Assembly: GCA_963759175.1 (NCBI GenBank)
Contig: CAVWXP010000005.1
Coordinates: 124,001 to 188,000 of the forward strand
Direction: 5' to 3'
Length of the DNA stretch: 64,000 nucleotides
From: SZUA-442 sp963759175
GTDB lineage: Bacteria; Actinomycetota; Acidimicrobiia; Spongiisociales; UBA5794
In this document: positions 24,193-31,902 of the stretch, one piece after another
Numbering within the stretch: the first letter of the stretch is position 1
Layout: each line of letters starts with the position of its first letter
Made by a program: the position numbers and the translations under genes
The notes under the pieces: generated by a model
Seen by the model: only the letters and a program-made list of their open reading frames with translations
What the model was told of the DNA's origin: nothing
Databases searched by the model: none

Positions 24193-24915
24193 ATGGGGGC
24201 ACCTACGCTCGGTGGGGTGTCGTCATCGCAACCGCACATAGGGACGCTCAGGGAGCGGCCGCTTCATGCCTCGCTCAAGCAGTGGTACGCGCGACCCGGC
24301 GACCAGGTCGAGGTCCCGGTCGATCGGTTCGTGATCGACCTCGTCAGGGACGGACTCCTCATCGAGATCCAGACCCGGGGCTTCTCCTCGATGAAGCGCA
24401 AGGTCACGGACCTCCTCGACCTCGGGCACGACGTGCGGATCGTGCACCCGATCGCCATCGACCGATGGATCGTCAAGGTCGACGACACTGGCGAGGTCCT
24501 CGGGCGACGACGGTCTCCCCGTCACGGTGCCCCGACCGACGTGTTCGCCGAACTCGTCAGTTTCCCTGACCTCATCGGACACCCGCGCCTCGGCATCGAC
24601 CTCGTGATGACCGAAGAGGAGGAGGTGCGCACGCACACACCAGGGAAGTCGTGGCGGCGCAACGGGTGGTCGGTCGTCGAGCGACGGCTGCTCGAGGTCA
24701 CCGACACCTTCGTCCTCTCGGCGATGCAGGACTATGCCCGGCTACTCCCCGCAGCGTTACCTGATCCATTCACCACCGCAGACCTCGCAACAGCCCTCAC
24801 TCGACCGAGGCGCTCGGCCCAGCAGATGACCTATTGCCTGCGCGAGACAGGGTTGATCACGATCGTCGGCAAGACCGGCAATGCCATCCTCTACTCCCGA
24901 GCGTCGGCCCCCTGA
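24193..24915 (+). CDS. uncharacterised protein with nuclease-like N-domain and winged-helix C-domain
   Basis: A 240-residue soluble protein, function unknown. Residues 42-80 (VDRFVIDLVRDGLLIEIQTR) resemble a PD-(D/E)XK nuclease core: Asp49, then Glu58-Ile-Gln60 where many enzymes have E-x-K, followed by a Lys-rich helix (MKRKVTDLLDLGHDVRIVHPI). Residues 195-235 (TTADLATALTRPRRSAQQM and the following TGLI strands) look like a winged helix-turn-helix. Both are inferences from pattern only. The start may be this ATG or a GTG 24 bases downstream. A strong terminator follows. Confidence 0.65.
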   Translation: MGAPTLGGVSSSQPHIGTLRERPLHASLKQWYARPGDQVEVPVDRFVIDLVRDGLLIEIQTRGFSSMKRKVTDLLDLGHDVRIVHPIAIDRWIVKVDDTGEVLGRRRSPRHGAPTDVFAELVSFPDLIGHPRLGIDLVMTEEEEVRTHTPGKSWRRNGWSVVERRLLEVTDTFVLSAMQDYARLLPAALPDPFTTADLATALTRPRRSAQQMTYCLRETGLITIVGKTGNAILYSRASAP

Positions 24916-24920
24916 CGCGA

Positions 24921-24946
24921 AGAACCCGCTCCGAGGAGCGGGTTCT
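24921..24946. terminator. intrinsic bidirectional terminator
   Basis: AGAACCCGCTCC (24921-24932) pairs perfectly with GGAGCGGGTTCT (24935-24946) around a 2-base centre, giving a very stable stem between convergent genes. No long T run follows, as is common in high-GC actinobacteria. Confidence 0.75.
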
Positions 24947-24973
24947 CACGTTGGCCGGATGGTCCGGCTGGTG

Positions 24974-25159
24974 TCACAGGATCGTGGGGGCAGCGTCCTC
25001 GATGCAATGCATCGGAATGCTGACGGTTCCCGTCGCCTGTGCCACGAGCACGGACCATTCGCCGTGGATGGTCTCGACGCCACCGTAGATGCCGACATAT
25101 GACTGTCCGCCGCTGGTGGCGATCTCACAACCGCTGTCGATGGTCAAATGGTTCAACAT
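24974..25159 (-). CDS. small protein of unknown function (61 aa)
   Basis: A 61-residue protein starting MLNHLTIDSGCEIATSG and ending PMHCIEDAAPTIL. It contains two Cys about 43 residues apart and a beta-strand-rich middle (YVGIYGGVETIHGEWSVLV). It lies directly after the zinc-finger gene on the same strand and probably shares its transcript. The start is chosen by content; the upstream extension is Arg-rich shadow sequence. No family recognised. Confidence 0.5.
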   Translation of the reverse strand: MLNHLTIDSGCEIATSGGQSYVGIYGGVETIHGEWSVLVAQATGTVSIPMHCIEDAAPTIL

Positions 25160-25163
25160 CTGG

Positions 25164-25346
25164 TCATCGACTGTTTCGGTTGCCCCGACCCGTCTTCTTC
25201 GAAGGCTTCTTCGGTGACGAATCGATGTTGTGGGCGTGAGCCAGGTGGACCGACATCTCGCTCGTGCGAACCCGCATCGAGCATCGATCACAACTGGCGA
25301 GGACATCCGTGTCCGTCGTCGTCACAGGTGTGACGGATTCGGTCAC
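25164..25346 (-). CDS. small C2H2-like zinc-finger protein
   Basis: A 60-residue protein with CDRCSMRVRTSEMSVHLAHAH, a C-x2-C-x12-H-x3-H arrangement that could bind one zinc ion, and a very basic tail (SPKKPSKKTGRGNRNSR) suited to nucleic-acid contact. Its ATG overlaps the RRM stop by 4 bases, so the two are translationally coupled and may act together on RNA. The family is not recognised. Confidence 0.6.
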   Translation of the reverse strand: MTESVTPVTTTDTDVLASCDRCSMRVRTSEMSVHLAHAHNIDSSPKKPSKKTGRGNRNSR

Positions 25347-25588
25347 GATCGTGGCTTGGCTTCGTTGACCTTGATGTTGCGGCCACCGAGATCCATGCCG
25401 TCGAGGTCGCGAATGGCGTCCTGCGAACGTGCGTCTGCGGCGAGCTCGACGAAGCCGAAGCCACGTGAGCGACCGGTGTCACGGTCAGTGATGATTGCGA
25501 CCGACTCGATCTCGCCATACTCGGCGAAGATCCCTCGGAGGTCGGACTCGGACGCAGTGAACGGCAGATTGCCGACGAAGATGTTCAT
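25343..25588 (-). CDS. RRM-domain RNA-binding protein
   Basis: An 81-residue single RNA-recognition motif: RNP2 NIFVGNLPF at residues 2-10 and RNP1 RGFGFVEL at about 42-49, in the usual spacing. Such small glycine-poor RRM proteins (Rbp type) occur in cyanobacteria and several other bacteria and are often cold- or stress-regulated. The ribosome site AAGGGAAG precedes the ATG. Its 5' 104 bases lie under the apparent 3' end of the lipase frame, which makes that frame's tail suspicious. First of a probable three-gene unit with the zinc-finger and 61-residue genes. Confidence 0.93.
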   Translation of the reverse strand: MNIFVGNLPFTASESDLRGIFAEYGEIESVAIITDRDTGRSRGFGFVELAADARSQDAIRDLDGMDLGGRNIKVNEAKPRS

Positions 25589-26909
25589 GACAGCTTCCCT
25601 TGTGTTGTGAGGTCACGCTTGTGTGTGCCTCGTGATTCAGTTGTCCCGGAACCGACCCGCATACGCTCGGTCGAAAGGACAAGAGAGAAAGGGAAGGCCG
25701 CCGAAGCAGCTGACATGAGCGTACCCCACTCGCAGCCGAACCGCACGACCATCTCGCGGACGGGGTGCGATTCAGTGCCCTCGATCCGACCACGTCGAGC
25801 ACGTATCGGCGCAACGGATCGTTGGCCAGCAGGCCGAAATGGTGCGACCGTGGCACCACCATCACCGAGGTGGGCGCCATCTCGGGCGCCGAGGTGCCGC
25901 TCCTCGGTTGGACGATGAGGTCACCGGCGATCCGTCCGACCGCGTGGTCGGCGTCGGACGTGACCACGCCGGCCAGGAAGTGGGTGCGGGCACGACCCCA
26001 CACGTCGTGGGGTACCGCCACGGGATCCAGCTCTGGGTACCCGTCGAGTCCCACGTCGCCGTGACCGAGATCACGAACACCCTGACTCCGTGTTCCGAGG
26101 AATGCTGCGAGGGGACGGGTGTGGGATGTCCTGTCCAGTGCACGCTCTGCGATCCGCACCGCTCGTTCGAGGGGAGCTCCGCGATGCGGCGCGGCAATGG
26201 TCACCACGTCGGTGACCGCCTCGAGCCACGATTGGCCGGTTCGAGCAGCCGCCAGCCCGGCGCTGCGCACCACCAGACCTCCCATGGAGTGCCCGACGAG
26301 GACGAGGGACCGCACGGGAACCGGCCAACGGGAGTGGAGCGAACCGAGCGCCTCGGCGAGGAACCGACCGTTCTCCTCGATCGGGAGACCACTGACGTAC
26401 CCGACGAGCACCGGTGTGGCACTGCCCTCCTCGATCACCTGATCCACGAGGCCGGGCTCGCCAGGTGTTCCCAGCCAGATGTCCGAAGACTCGGCGAGGC
26501 CGTGGACGAACACGACGATGTCGGGTCGTGCCGCCGGGAGGACCTCGGTCACGTCCTGCGCTCCGAACAGCACGTCCCCGTCGGCGTTGGTCATCGTCAG
26601 GCTCGGCGTCGATCGGACGGCCATCAACGCGTCATCGTCACCCCAGAACCCCTCGACGATCGCTCCGAGCTTGTGGTCCCGGGAACCGTCTGCCCCCCAA
26701 CGGGCATCGATGCCGAATCCCACGGCGTCGAAGCCGAGTCCGACCGCCCCGTAGACGGCGGACGTCACGAGTCGTGTCGGAATCCCGACGGCATCGCCGG
26801 CGCGGCCGGCAACGGAGAACCAACTCCCGGAGATGGCGTGGTGCATCCCCTGGACGGGTTCGGCGATGCGCCGTGCCGCAAACGAGACGGCCGAACCGAG
26901 CGTGATCAT
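25485..26909 (-). CDS. lipase/PGAP1-like alpha/beta hydrolase with doubtful C-terminal extension
   Basis: A 474-residue reading frame. Residues 1-375 are a convincing alpha/beta hydrolase: oxyanion region VFVHGLAESSDIWLG (133-147), nucleophile elbow VGHSMGG with Ser208, DVVTIAAPHRGAP, and a late catalytic His in PRSHHFGLLANDPLRRY (about 356). After about residue 376 (near 25785) the composition changes to Arg/Ser-rich, and the frame runs on into the RRM gene. The true end is probably near 25780, where a one-base shift would give TGA at ACTGAAT. The N-terminus is hydrophobic but has no clear cleavage site. The natural substrate is unknown. Confidence 0.75.
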   Translation of the reverse strand: MITLGSAVSFAARRIAEPVQGMHHAISGSWFSVAGRAGDAVGIPTRLVTSAVYGAVGLGFDAVGFGIDARWGADGSRDHKLGAIVEGFWGDDDALMAVRSTPSLTMTNADGDVLFGAQDVTEVLPAARPDIVVFVHGLAESSDIWLGTPGEPGLVDQVIEEGSATPVLVGYVSGLPIEENGRFLAEALGSLHSRWPVPVRSLVLVGHSMGGLVVRSAGLAAARTGQSWLEAVTDVVTIAAPHRGAPLERAVRIAERALDRTSHTRPLAAFLGTRSQGVRDLGHGDVGLDGYPELDPVAVPHDVWGRARTHFLAGVVTSDADHAVGRIAGDLIVQPRSGTSAPEMAPTSVMVVPRSHHFGLLANDPLRRYVLDVVGSRALNRTPSARWSCGSAASGVRSCQLLRRPSLSLLSFRPSVCGSVPGQLNHEAHTSVTSQHKGSCHEHLRRQSAVHCVRVRPPRDLRRVWRDRVGRNHH

Positions 26910-26993
26910 TGCGGCCGCTTCCTCGTCGGGGACCAGAACCGTAGTGCAGCGCCCATCGCTTGAACATCCATCGATGGAAGACGGACGTGGCGG

Positions 26994-27284
26994 TCAGGAG
27001 ACCTGATAGGTGGTTTGGTACCGCCGACCGCCGAGGCCGCCACCGGACCACGATGCGATGTCCGCGAGGATGCCGATCCCCATGATGATCCAGTCGAATC
27101 CGGTCACCCCGCCGGGGAAGACGACGACGTACATCATCGTGGTCCACGGAATGGCCAACCATCCGATGAGGGCCACGAAGAAGCTGCTGAACGCAGCCTC
27201 CCATCGCACCTGGTCGATGATCCACCACACGAGGATCGCGAACCTCGGGCCGATCAGGACCAGCGACGCAAACAGGCAACACAT
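26994..27284 (-). CDS. small integral membrane protein (96 aa)
   Basis: A 96-residue protein with three likely membrane helices (about residues 2-25, 30-54, 60-78) containing FAILVWWIIDQVRWEAAF and GFDWIIMGIGILADI. The end GGGLGGRRYQT is soluble and glycine-rich. The pattern is common for small actinobacterial membrane proteins annotated as hypothetical. It lies divergent from the Thr-rich repeat protein gene. Confidence 0.7.
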   Translation of the reverse strand: MCCLFASLVLIGPRFAILVWWIIDQVRWEAAFSSFFVALIGWLAIPWTTMMYVVVFPGGVTGFDWIIMGIGILADIASWSGGGLGGRRYQTTYQVS

Positions 27285-27433
27285 GGGGACTCCCTTCGCC
27301 AGCCGAATCTACCTCATTCGGCGTTCACGGCGCACTAGTCACATTGCATGCCCACTCGTTGGATATCGACCACGACCCCGAGCCTGCCGATGAAAGGGGA
27401 GACCTCCAACTCCCACATCACGACAGGTAGGAC

Positions 27434-30118
27434 ATGCACAACGAGTCCCCCTTGCACCATCGCCGACTGGCCGCCGTTCTCCTGGCCGTTCTCGGCATCG
27501 TTCTCGTCCTGATCGCGGCCGCCGCGATGGGATCGTCGATCGATCCCGCAACCACCACCACGACGGTCGTCGCCGGCGCGACCACCACCATCGACGCATC
27601 GCCGACGACGGCTGGTTCGGGTCCCACCGAGGCCCCGGTGGTGCCCACGACGACGACCACGACCGGACGGGAGTTCGGATCCCTGTCGAGGCCGGCCACT
27701 GTCACGTCGACGACGACAACCACGACCAAGCCGCCGTCGACAGCCGGCACGCCGACCACGACAACCACCACAACGGCATCCTCGACCACCACGATCACGC
27801 CGCCCAAGACCATCACAACCACGCCCTCCACCACGACGACGACCACCACGGCACCTGCGAGTACCGAGACGGCAACGTCGAGCACCACGACCACCACCAC
27901 ACCGGAACCCGACGTCACCGCGATCATCTCGGTGCTCTCCCACACCGGCGATGCACTCGCCGGCAGCCTCATCTCCGTCGACGGCGAGCTCGTAGGCGTC
28001 ACCGACGGGACCGGGTCGCTCGAGGTGACGATGGTTCCCGGCACGTACGCCATCACCGCCACCATCAACGGAACATCCGAGACCCGTACGCTCGACACCG
28101 GCGGGCCGATTGCTCCCGTCGTCTTCCAGACCGGCCTGGTCGACATCCGCTTCACCGGTGATGTCGCCCTGGGGTCGATGGCGGTGACCGCTCCCATCGA
28201 GCTCCTCCCCGGCAACCACACGTTCGCGTTCGCCGGATCACGAGCTGGCAATGCAGAGGCGACGCTGACCGTCGAAGCCAGCACGTCGACCAGCTACACC
28301 GCGATGGTCGCCACGCTCACCGACTCGACCGGGGGTCCGGTGGCAGGCGCAACCGTGTCGGGGTGGCTACCGCCGGGCCGCACCTGGCAGCCCATGGGCG
28401 CCACCGACGCCAACGGCATCGCCATCCATCTCCACGACGGAGTCCTCGACGACCGCGTCACCAGCGGGACCACCACCATCCGGATGCAGGCGCCCGCAGG
28501 CGGATCGACGACCGTTACGCACAACCCGGCTGAGGACTCGTTCTACGAGTTCACCACGTCGCTGGCCACGATCCGGCTCGTCGATCCCGAGGGGCTCCCC
28601 CTGCCCGGTGGAGAGGCCTCGATCTACACGAACGGTCGATGGCACACGATCGGTACCACCGACAGCACCGGGATCACGACGTTCGAGGGATTCCCCACCA
28701 CCTACTCGGTGGCCATGGCATTCAACGGGACACGTCAGCAGGTCGATGGTGCAACGCCGCACGACTCTCCCACGACGTTCTCCACCGGCAGGTTCACGAT
28801 CCATTTCACCGGATCGCTGTGGTGGGGTCCCGGATCTCTCTCGGCCTACGACGGACCCCAGGTCGTCCTCCCGGGCACGTACTGGGTCAAGCTCGGCGCT
28901 ACCGGCCTGCCCGCCGCGACCACCTCCATCGTCGTTGGGGCGGGAGATGACCTGGTCCGCACCGGCATCTACGCATCGGTCGTCGACCCCGACGGGACAG
29001 GCGTCGCGGGCGGTGCTGCCCTCGTCCGGATCGCAGGACGACCCAGCATCGGGACGACGGACGATCGCGGCGTCACTGCCGGACTCCTGGACGGGTTGCT
29101 GCGAGGTCGCCGGTCGGTGGAAGTCGATCTCAACGGGACACGAGACCGCCTCAGCCAGGACGTCGGCGCCTCCACGATCTTCGCGTTCACCGCCGCTCGG
29201 GCGACCATACAGGTGCTCGCACCCGACGGCACCGGCATCCCTGCTGCTGGTATCGACCAGAACGTCGGCGGGTGGATATCCCTCGGGACCACGGACTCCA
29301 CCGGATCCCTCGAGTTCGCGGCGTTCGGTGCGACGACCCGGAACTACCGAGCGATCGTCGACAGGTCGAGCGCCACTCGTCGGCACGCCTTCTCCAACGG
29401 CCCCCTCGTGTTCCAGCAGATCGAGGCGGTGGTACGCGTCGCCGACACCACCGACCAGCCGGTGTCCGGGGTTGACATCGAGCAACGGGCAAAGTCGTGG
29501 ACGACGATCGGGACGACGGACGATGCCGGCGAGGTCACCTTCGTGATCTTCCCCGGCGTCAAGCTCACGCATCGGGCAACCCTCGGTGGCGCCACCGTGA
29601 CTCTCGGCCACAGGTTCACCGAGGCATCGCCGATGGTCACCTTCGATGCCGTCCATGCCTCGATTCGGGTCGTCGACGCTGCTGGCGATCCGATCATCGG
29701 TATCCCCGTCGAGCAGCGCACGAAGTCGTGGACGACCATCGGGGCCACCGACGCCACCGGATCGGTCTCCCTCACCACGTTCTCGAAGAAGATGACCTAC
29801 CGCACGACCGTCACCGGGACCACGGTTGCGGTTGCCAAGCGGTTCACCCCCACGGACACCGAACTCGTGTTCACGACGATGACCGCAACCATTCGATTGG
29901 TGACCGCCGGCGGAACACCGATCCCGGGAGTTGCGGTGGAGCAGAACGCTGGCGGCTGGTGGACCATCGGAACGTCCGATGACGACGGCATGGTCTCGTT
30001 CGAGGTGTTCGAGGGCAAGAAGCGCCAGTATCGCGGCCAGGTCGACGGCGTGACACGAAAGAAGGGCCAGGCCTTCACCACGACCACGCCGATCCTCGAG
30101 ATCGTATTCCCCGACTGA
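27434..30118 (+). CDS. secreted or anchored Thr-rich protein with tandem Ig/carboxypeptidase-regulatory-like repeats
   Basis: An 894-residue protein. A membrane segment at residues 11-32 (no lipobox) is followed by a mucin-like Thr-rich stretch (38-158) and about nine or ten beta-sandwich repeats (160-894). The last four begin at about 590, 664, 741 and 818, a 74-77 residue period, each with a start like ATIRLVxxxGxPIPG and a middle like SWTTIGTTDxxG. This resembles carboxypeptidase-regulatory or SpaA-like domains of surface adhesins. No LPxTG-type signal is present at the C-terminus. It is probably a cell-surface stalk with O-glycosylated linker; the ligand is unknown. Confidence 0.8.
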   Translation: MHNESPLHHRRLAAVLLAVLGIVLVLIAAAAMGSSIDPATTTTTVVAGATTTIDASPTTAGSGPTEAPVVPTTTTTTGREFGSLSRPATVTSTTTTTTKPPSTAGTPTTTTTTTASSTTTITPPKTITTTPSTTTTTTTAPASTETATSSTTTTTTPEPDVTAIISVLSHTGDALAGSLISVDGELVGVTDGTGSLEVTMVPGTYAITATINGTSETRTLDTGGPIAPVVFQTGLVDIRFTGDVALGSMAVTAPIELLPGNHTFAFAGSRAGNAEATLTVEASTSTSYTAMVATLTDSTGGPVAGATVSGWLPPGRTWQPMGATDANGIAIHLHDGVLDDRVTSGTTTIRMQAPAGGSTTVTHNPAEDSFYEFTTSLATIRLVDPEGLPLPGGEASIYTNGRWHTIGTTDSTGITTFEGFPTTYSVAMAFNGTRQQVDGATPHDSPTTFSTGRFTIHFTGSLWWGPGSLSAYDGPQVVLPGTYWVKLGATGLPAATTSIVVGAGDDLVRTGIYASVVDPDGTGVAGGAALVRIAGRPSIGTTDDRGVTAGLLDGLLRGRRSVEVDLNGTRDRLSQDVGASTIFAFTAARATIQVLAPDGTGIPAAGIDQNVGGWISLGTTDSTGSLEFAAFGATTRNYRAIVDRSSATRRHAFSNGPLVFQQIEAVVRVADTTDQPVSGVDIEQRAKSWTTIGTTDDAGEVTFVIFPGVKLTHRATLGGATVTLGHRFTEASPMVTFDAVHASIRVVDAAGDPIIGIPVEQRTKSWTTIGATDATGSVSLTTFSKKMTYRTTVTGTTVAVAKRFTPTDTELVFTTMTATIRLVTAGGTPIPGVAVEQNAGGWWTIGTSDDDGMVSFEVFEGKKRQYRGQVDGVTRKKGQAFTTTTPILEIVFPD

Positions 30119-30165
30119 ACGCATCCGTCGGCGGAATACATCGCAACGACGTACGTTGCCGCGAC

Positions 30166-30670
30166 ATGGACGCAGCACTGCACGAACACCGCACCACGAA
30201 GGACCGGTTCCTCGCAACCGATGAGCGATCGCCGATCGCCGATCGATCATCGTTCACGGGCCTGTCGTACTACCCGTCCGATCCCGACCTCGTCTTCGCC
30301 GTGACACCGGACCCGGTCGAGCCCGAGCCCATCGCTGTGGGGACCACCACGGGAGAGGAACGTACATACATGAAGGTCGCGACGGCCGACCTCTCGATCG
30401 CCGGACGCGACGTGACGCTGACGCTGTACGACACGGGCCATCACGGCTACTTCCTGCCATTCCGTGACGCCACCTCGGGAGTGGAGACCTACGGAGCGGG
30501 TCGGTACCTCGACCTCCACGACAACGAGGACGGCACGGTGACCATCGACTTCAACTATGCGTACGCACCGTTCTGCGCCTACAACGCGCGTCTACTCGTG
30601 CGCCCTGCCGCCGCTGGACAACTGGCTCGACGTGCCGATCCGCGCCGGGGAGCGCACCATCGGAACGTGA
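30166..30670 (+). pseudogene. DUF1684 protein gene interrupted by a one-base insertion
   Basis: The first 142 residues (FTGLSYYPSDPDLVF, GYFLPFRDATSGVETYGAGRYLDL, VTIDFNYAYAPFCAYNAR) are typical DUF1684, a family of unknown function. At about 30591-30595 (CGTCTACTCG) one base too many shifts the frame; removing it continues as YSCALPPLDNWLDVPIRAGE and GT, the conserved family C-terminus, then TGA at 30668-30670. Without correction the frame runs on to 30843. The corrected stop overlaps the GTG of the next gene (GTGA), supporting the correction. A sequence error or a recent mutation. Confidence 0.8.
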
Positions 30671-30843
30671 TCGACGTCCTCCTTCCGTCGACGGATGGAG
30701 GCGTTGCGGTCCAACTGGTGCTGCTCGTCGTGTTCGCAGGCGCCGGCGTGTACCTGACCCGCAGGAGTCGGGACCTCCGAATCCTCGTCGTCGGTGTCGC
30801 CGTTCTGATCCTCGGTCTGATGGCCGTGCGGGCCATCCATTGA
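30667..30843 (+). CDS. small two-helix membrane protein (58 aa)
   Basis: A 58-residue protein starting at the GTG that overlaps the corrected DUF1684 stop. Two transmembrane helices (about residues 13-31 and 38-56; VQLVLLVVFAGAGVYLTRRS and LVVGVAVLILGLMAVRAIH) are joined by a basic turn (RRSRDLR). No family is recognised. The four-base overlap is the main reason to believe this start. Confidence 0.65.
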   Translation: MIDVLLPSTDGGVAVQLVLLVVFAGAGVYLTRRSRDLRILVVGVAVLILGLMAVRAIH

Positions 30844-30861
30844 TGCACTAGCGTCCCCACC

Positions 30862-31845
30862 GTGTTCGCATACACCGGTGCGCCGGTCGCGGTTCGGCCG
30901 GACCTGCGCTACTCGCACATCTCGACATGGGGCCACTTCTCACGACCGGGTCCCACGCTTCGGGCGGCTCAACGCATTGCGCTCCTCGACGCGGCGAGGG
31001 CCGACACCACTGAACGGCACGCCGAAGGGATCGGCCTGTCGCCGACGACTGGAGCCCTTGCGGACCACCTCATGCACCGACCTGCGTCCGTCACCGAGAC
31101 CGTCGTGCGTCGTGCAGCCGACGCCGACAGCGATGCCACGACCGTCGAGGTGATAGGGCTCATCTCGATGCTGTCGGCCGTCGACTACACCCACCTCGGC
31201 CTCGGGGCCGAGCTCGAACCCCTGCCCGAGCCCCAGCCCGGACCCCCCACGGGTGCCGTCGCGGAAGGACTGAAGCGGCGACGGACCCACATCCCGGTCC
31301 CACCCGGGCCCATCCCCGTGGTCCTCGACCTCGTCCCCGACGAAGGCGCTGCGTTCCAGGCGTTGTTCGGACCTCACTACATGACCGGGTGGGAGATGGC
31401 CCTCGATGGCTTCGCCAGGCGTCCCGGACTCGACCGTGCACAGATGGAACTGGTCTCATCCCGCACCTCGCTGCACAACGAGTGCTTCTACTGAACCCTC
31501 AGCCACACCACCATGCTCCGTGCGAGCGCCGCAGCCTTCTCCTATCCCCTCGACATCGACGCCGTCCGTGACCCTTCGATTCCCTCGGGCGTCCCGGGGG
31601 GCAACCTCCTGCTCAGATTCGTCGATGCACTACTCGTCGGCACCGAGCCGGTCGACGACATCCGAACTCTCATCGTTGACGACCTCGGCCCCGAGGCACT
31701 CGTCGATGCAGCCTCGGTGTTCGGCAACTTCTCGATGATGAATCGCATCGCCGAGGGATCTGGCATACCGGTCGCTGCTGCCGCCGTCGAGCGGGAACGG
31801 GCACTCATCGACACCCTGGGGTTGGCTGACTTCGCCAAGCACTGA
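30862..31845 (+). CDS. AhpD/CMD-like peroxidase-fold protein with in-frame UGA (candidate selenocysteine)
   Basis: Read through the TGA at 31492-31494 this is one 327-residue protein of the carboxymuconolactone decarboxylase/AhpD fold. The active-site motif is ELVSSRTSLHNECFY-U-TLSHTTMLRAS: Cys208, residue 211 at the UGA, and His215 fit the family's C-x2-C-x3-H with the second Cys replaced by UGA. The upstream and downstream open frames are in phase, and both halves belong to the family. Known AhpD-like selenoproteins use this position. A small hairpin lies about 20 bases after the UGA. The alternative is a TGC-to-TGA mutation or sequence error. The GTG start lies 18 bases after the previous gene. 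Confidence 0.75.
31514..31528 (+). promoter_or_regulatory. possible SECIS-like hairpin after in-frame UGA
   Basis: TGCTC (31514-31518) can pair with GAGCG (31524-31528), around the loop CGTGC (31519-31523). The loop starts 25 bases after the UGA, within the usual window for bacterial SECIS elements, and contains the G-U that SelB often contacts. The stem is only 4-5 pairs, so this is weak support by itself. Confidence 0.25.
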
Positions 31846-31902
31846 TCGGACGCGCCGGAGGGACGCCGGACGACCCGACATCCCTCCTTGGCGCCCATGG
31901 GT

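Noticed and set aside
27540..27910. Repetitive ACC/ACG tract as a CRISPR or microsatellite
   Set aside because: It is a coding Thr-rich linker with no regular repeat-spacer structure.
27335..28284. Leftward open frames with Gly/Arg/Val-rich products
   Set aside because: They are antisense to the Thr-rich stretch of the repeat protein; the composition follows from ACC/ACG codons read backwards.
28367..30250. Leftward 627-codon open frame
   Set aside because: Antisense to the repeat protein gene, with Arg/Gly/Asp-rich shadow composition and no family resemblance.
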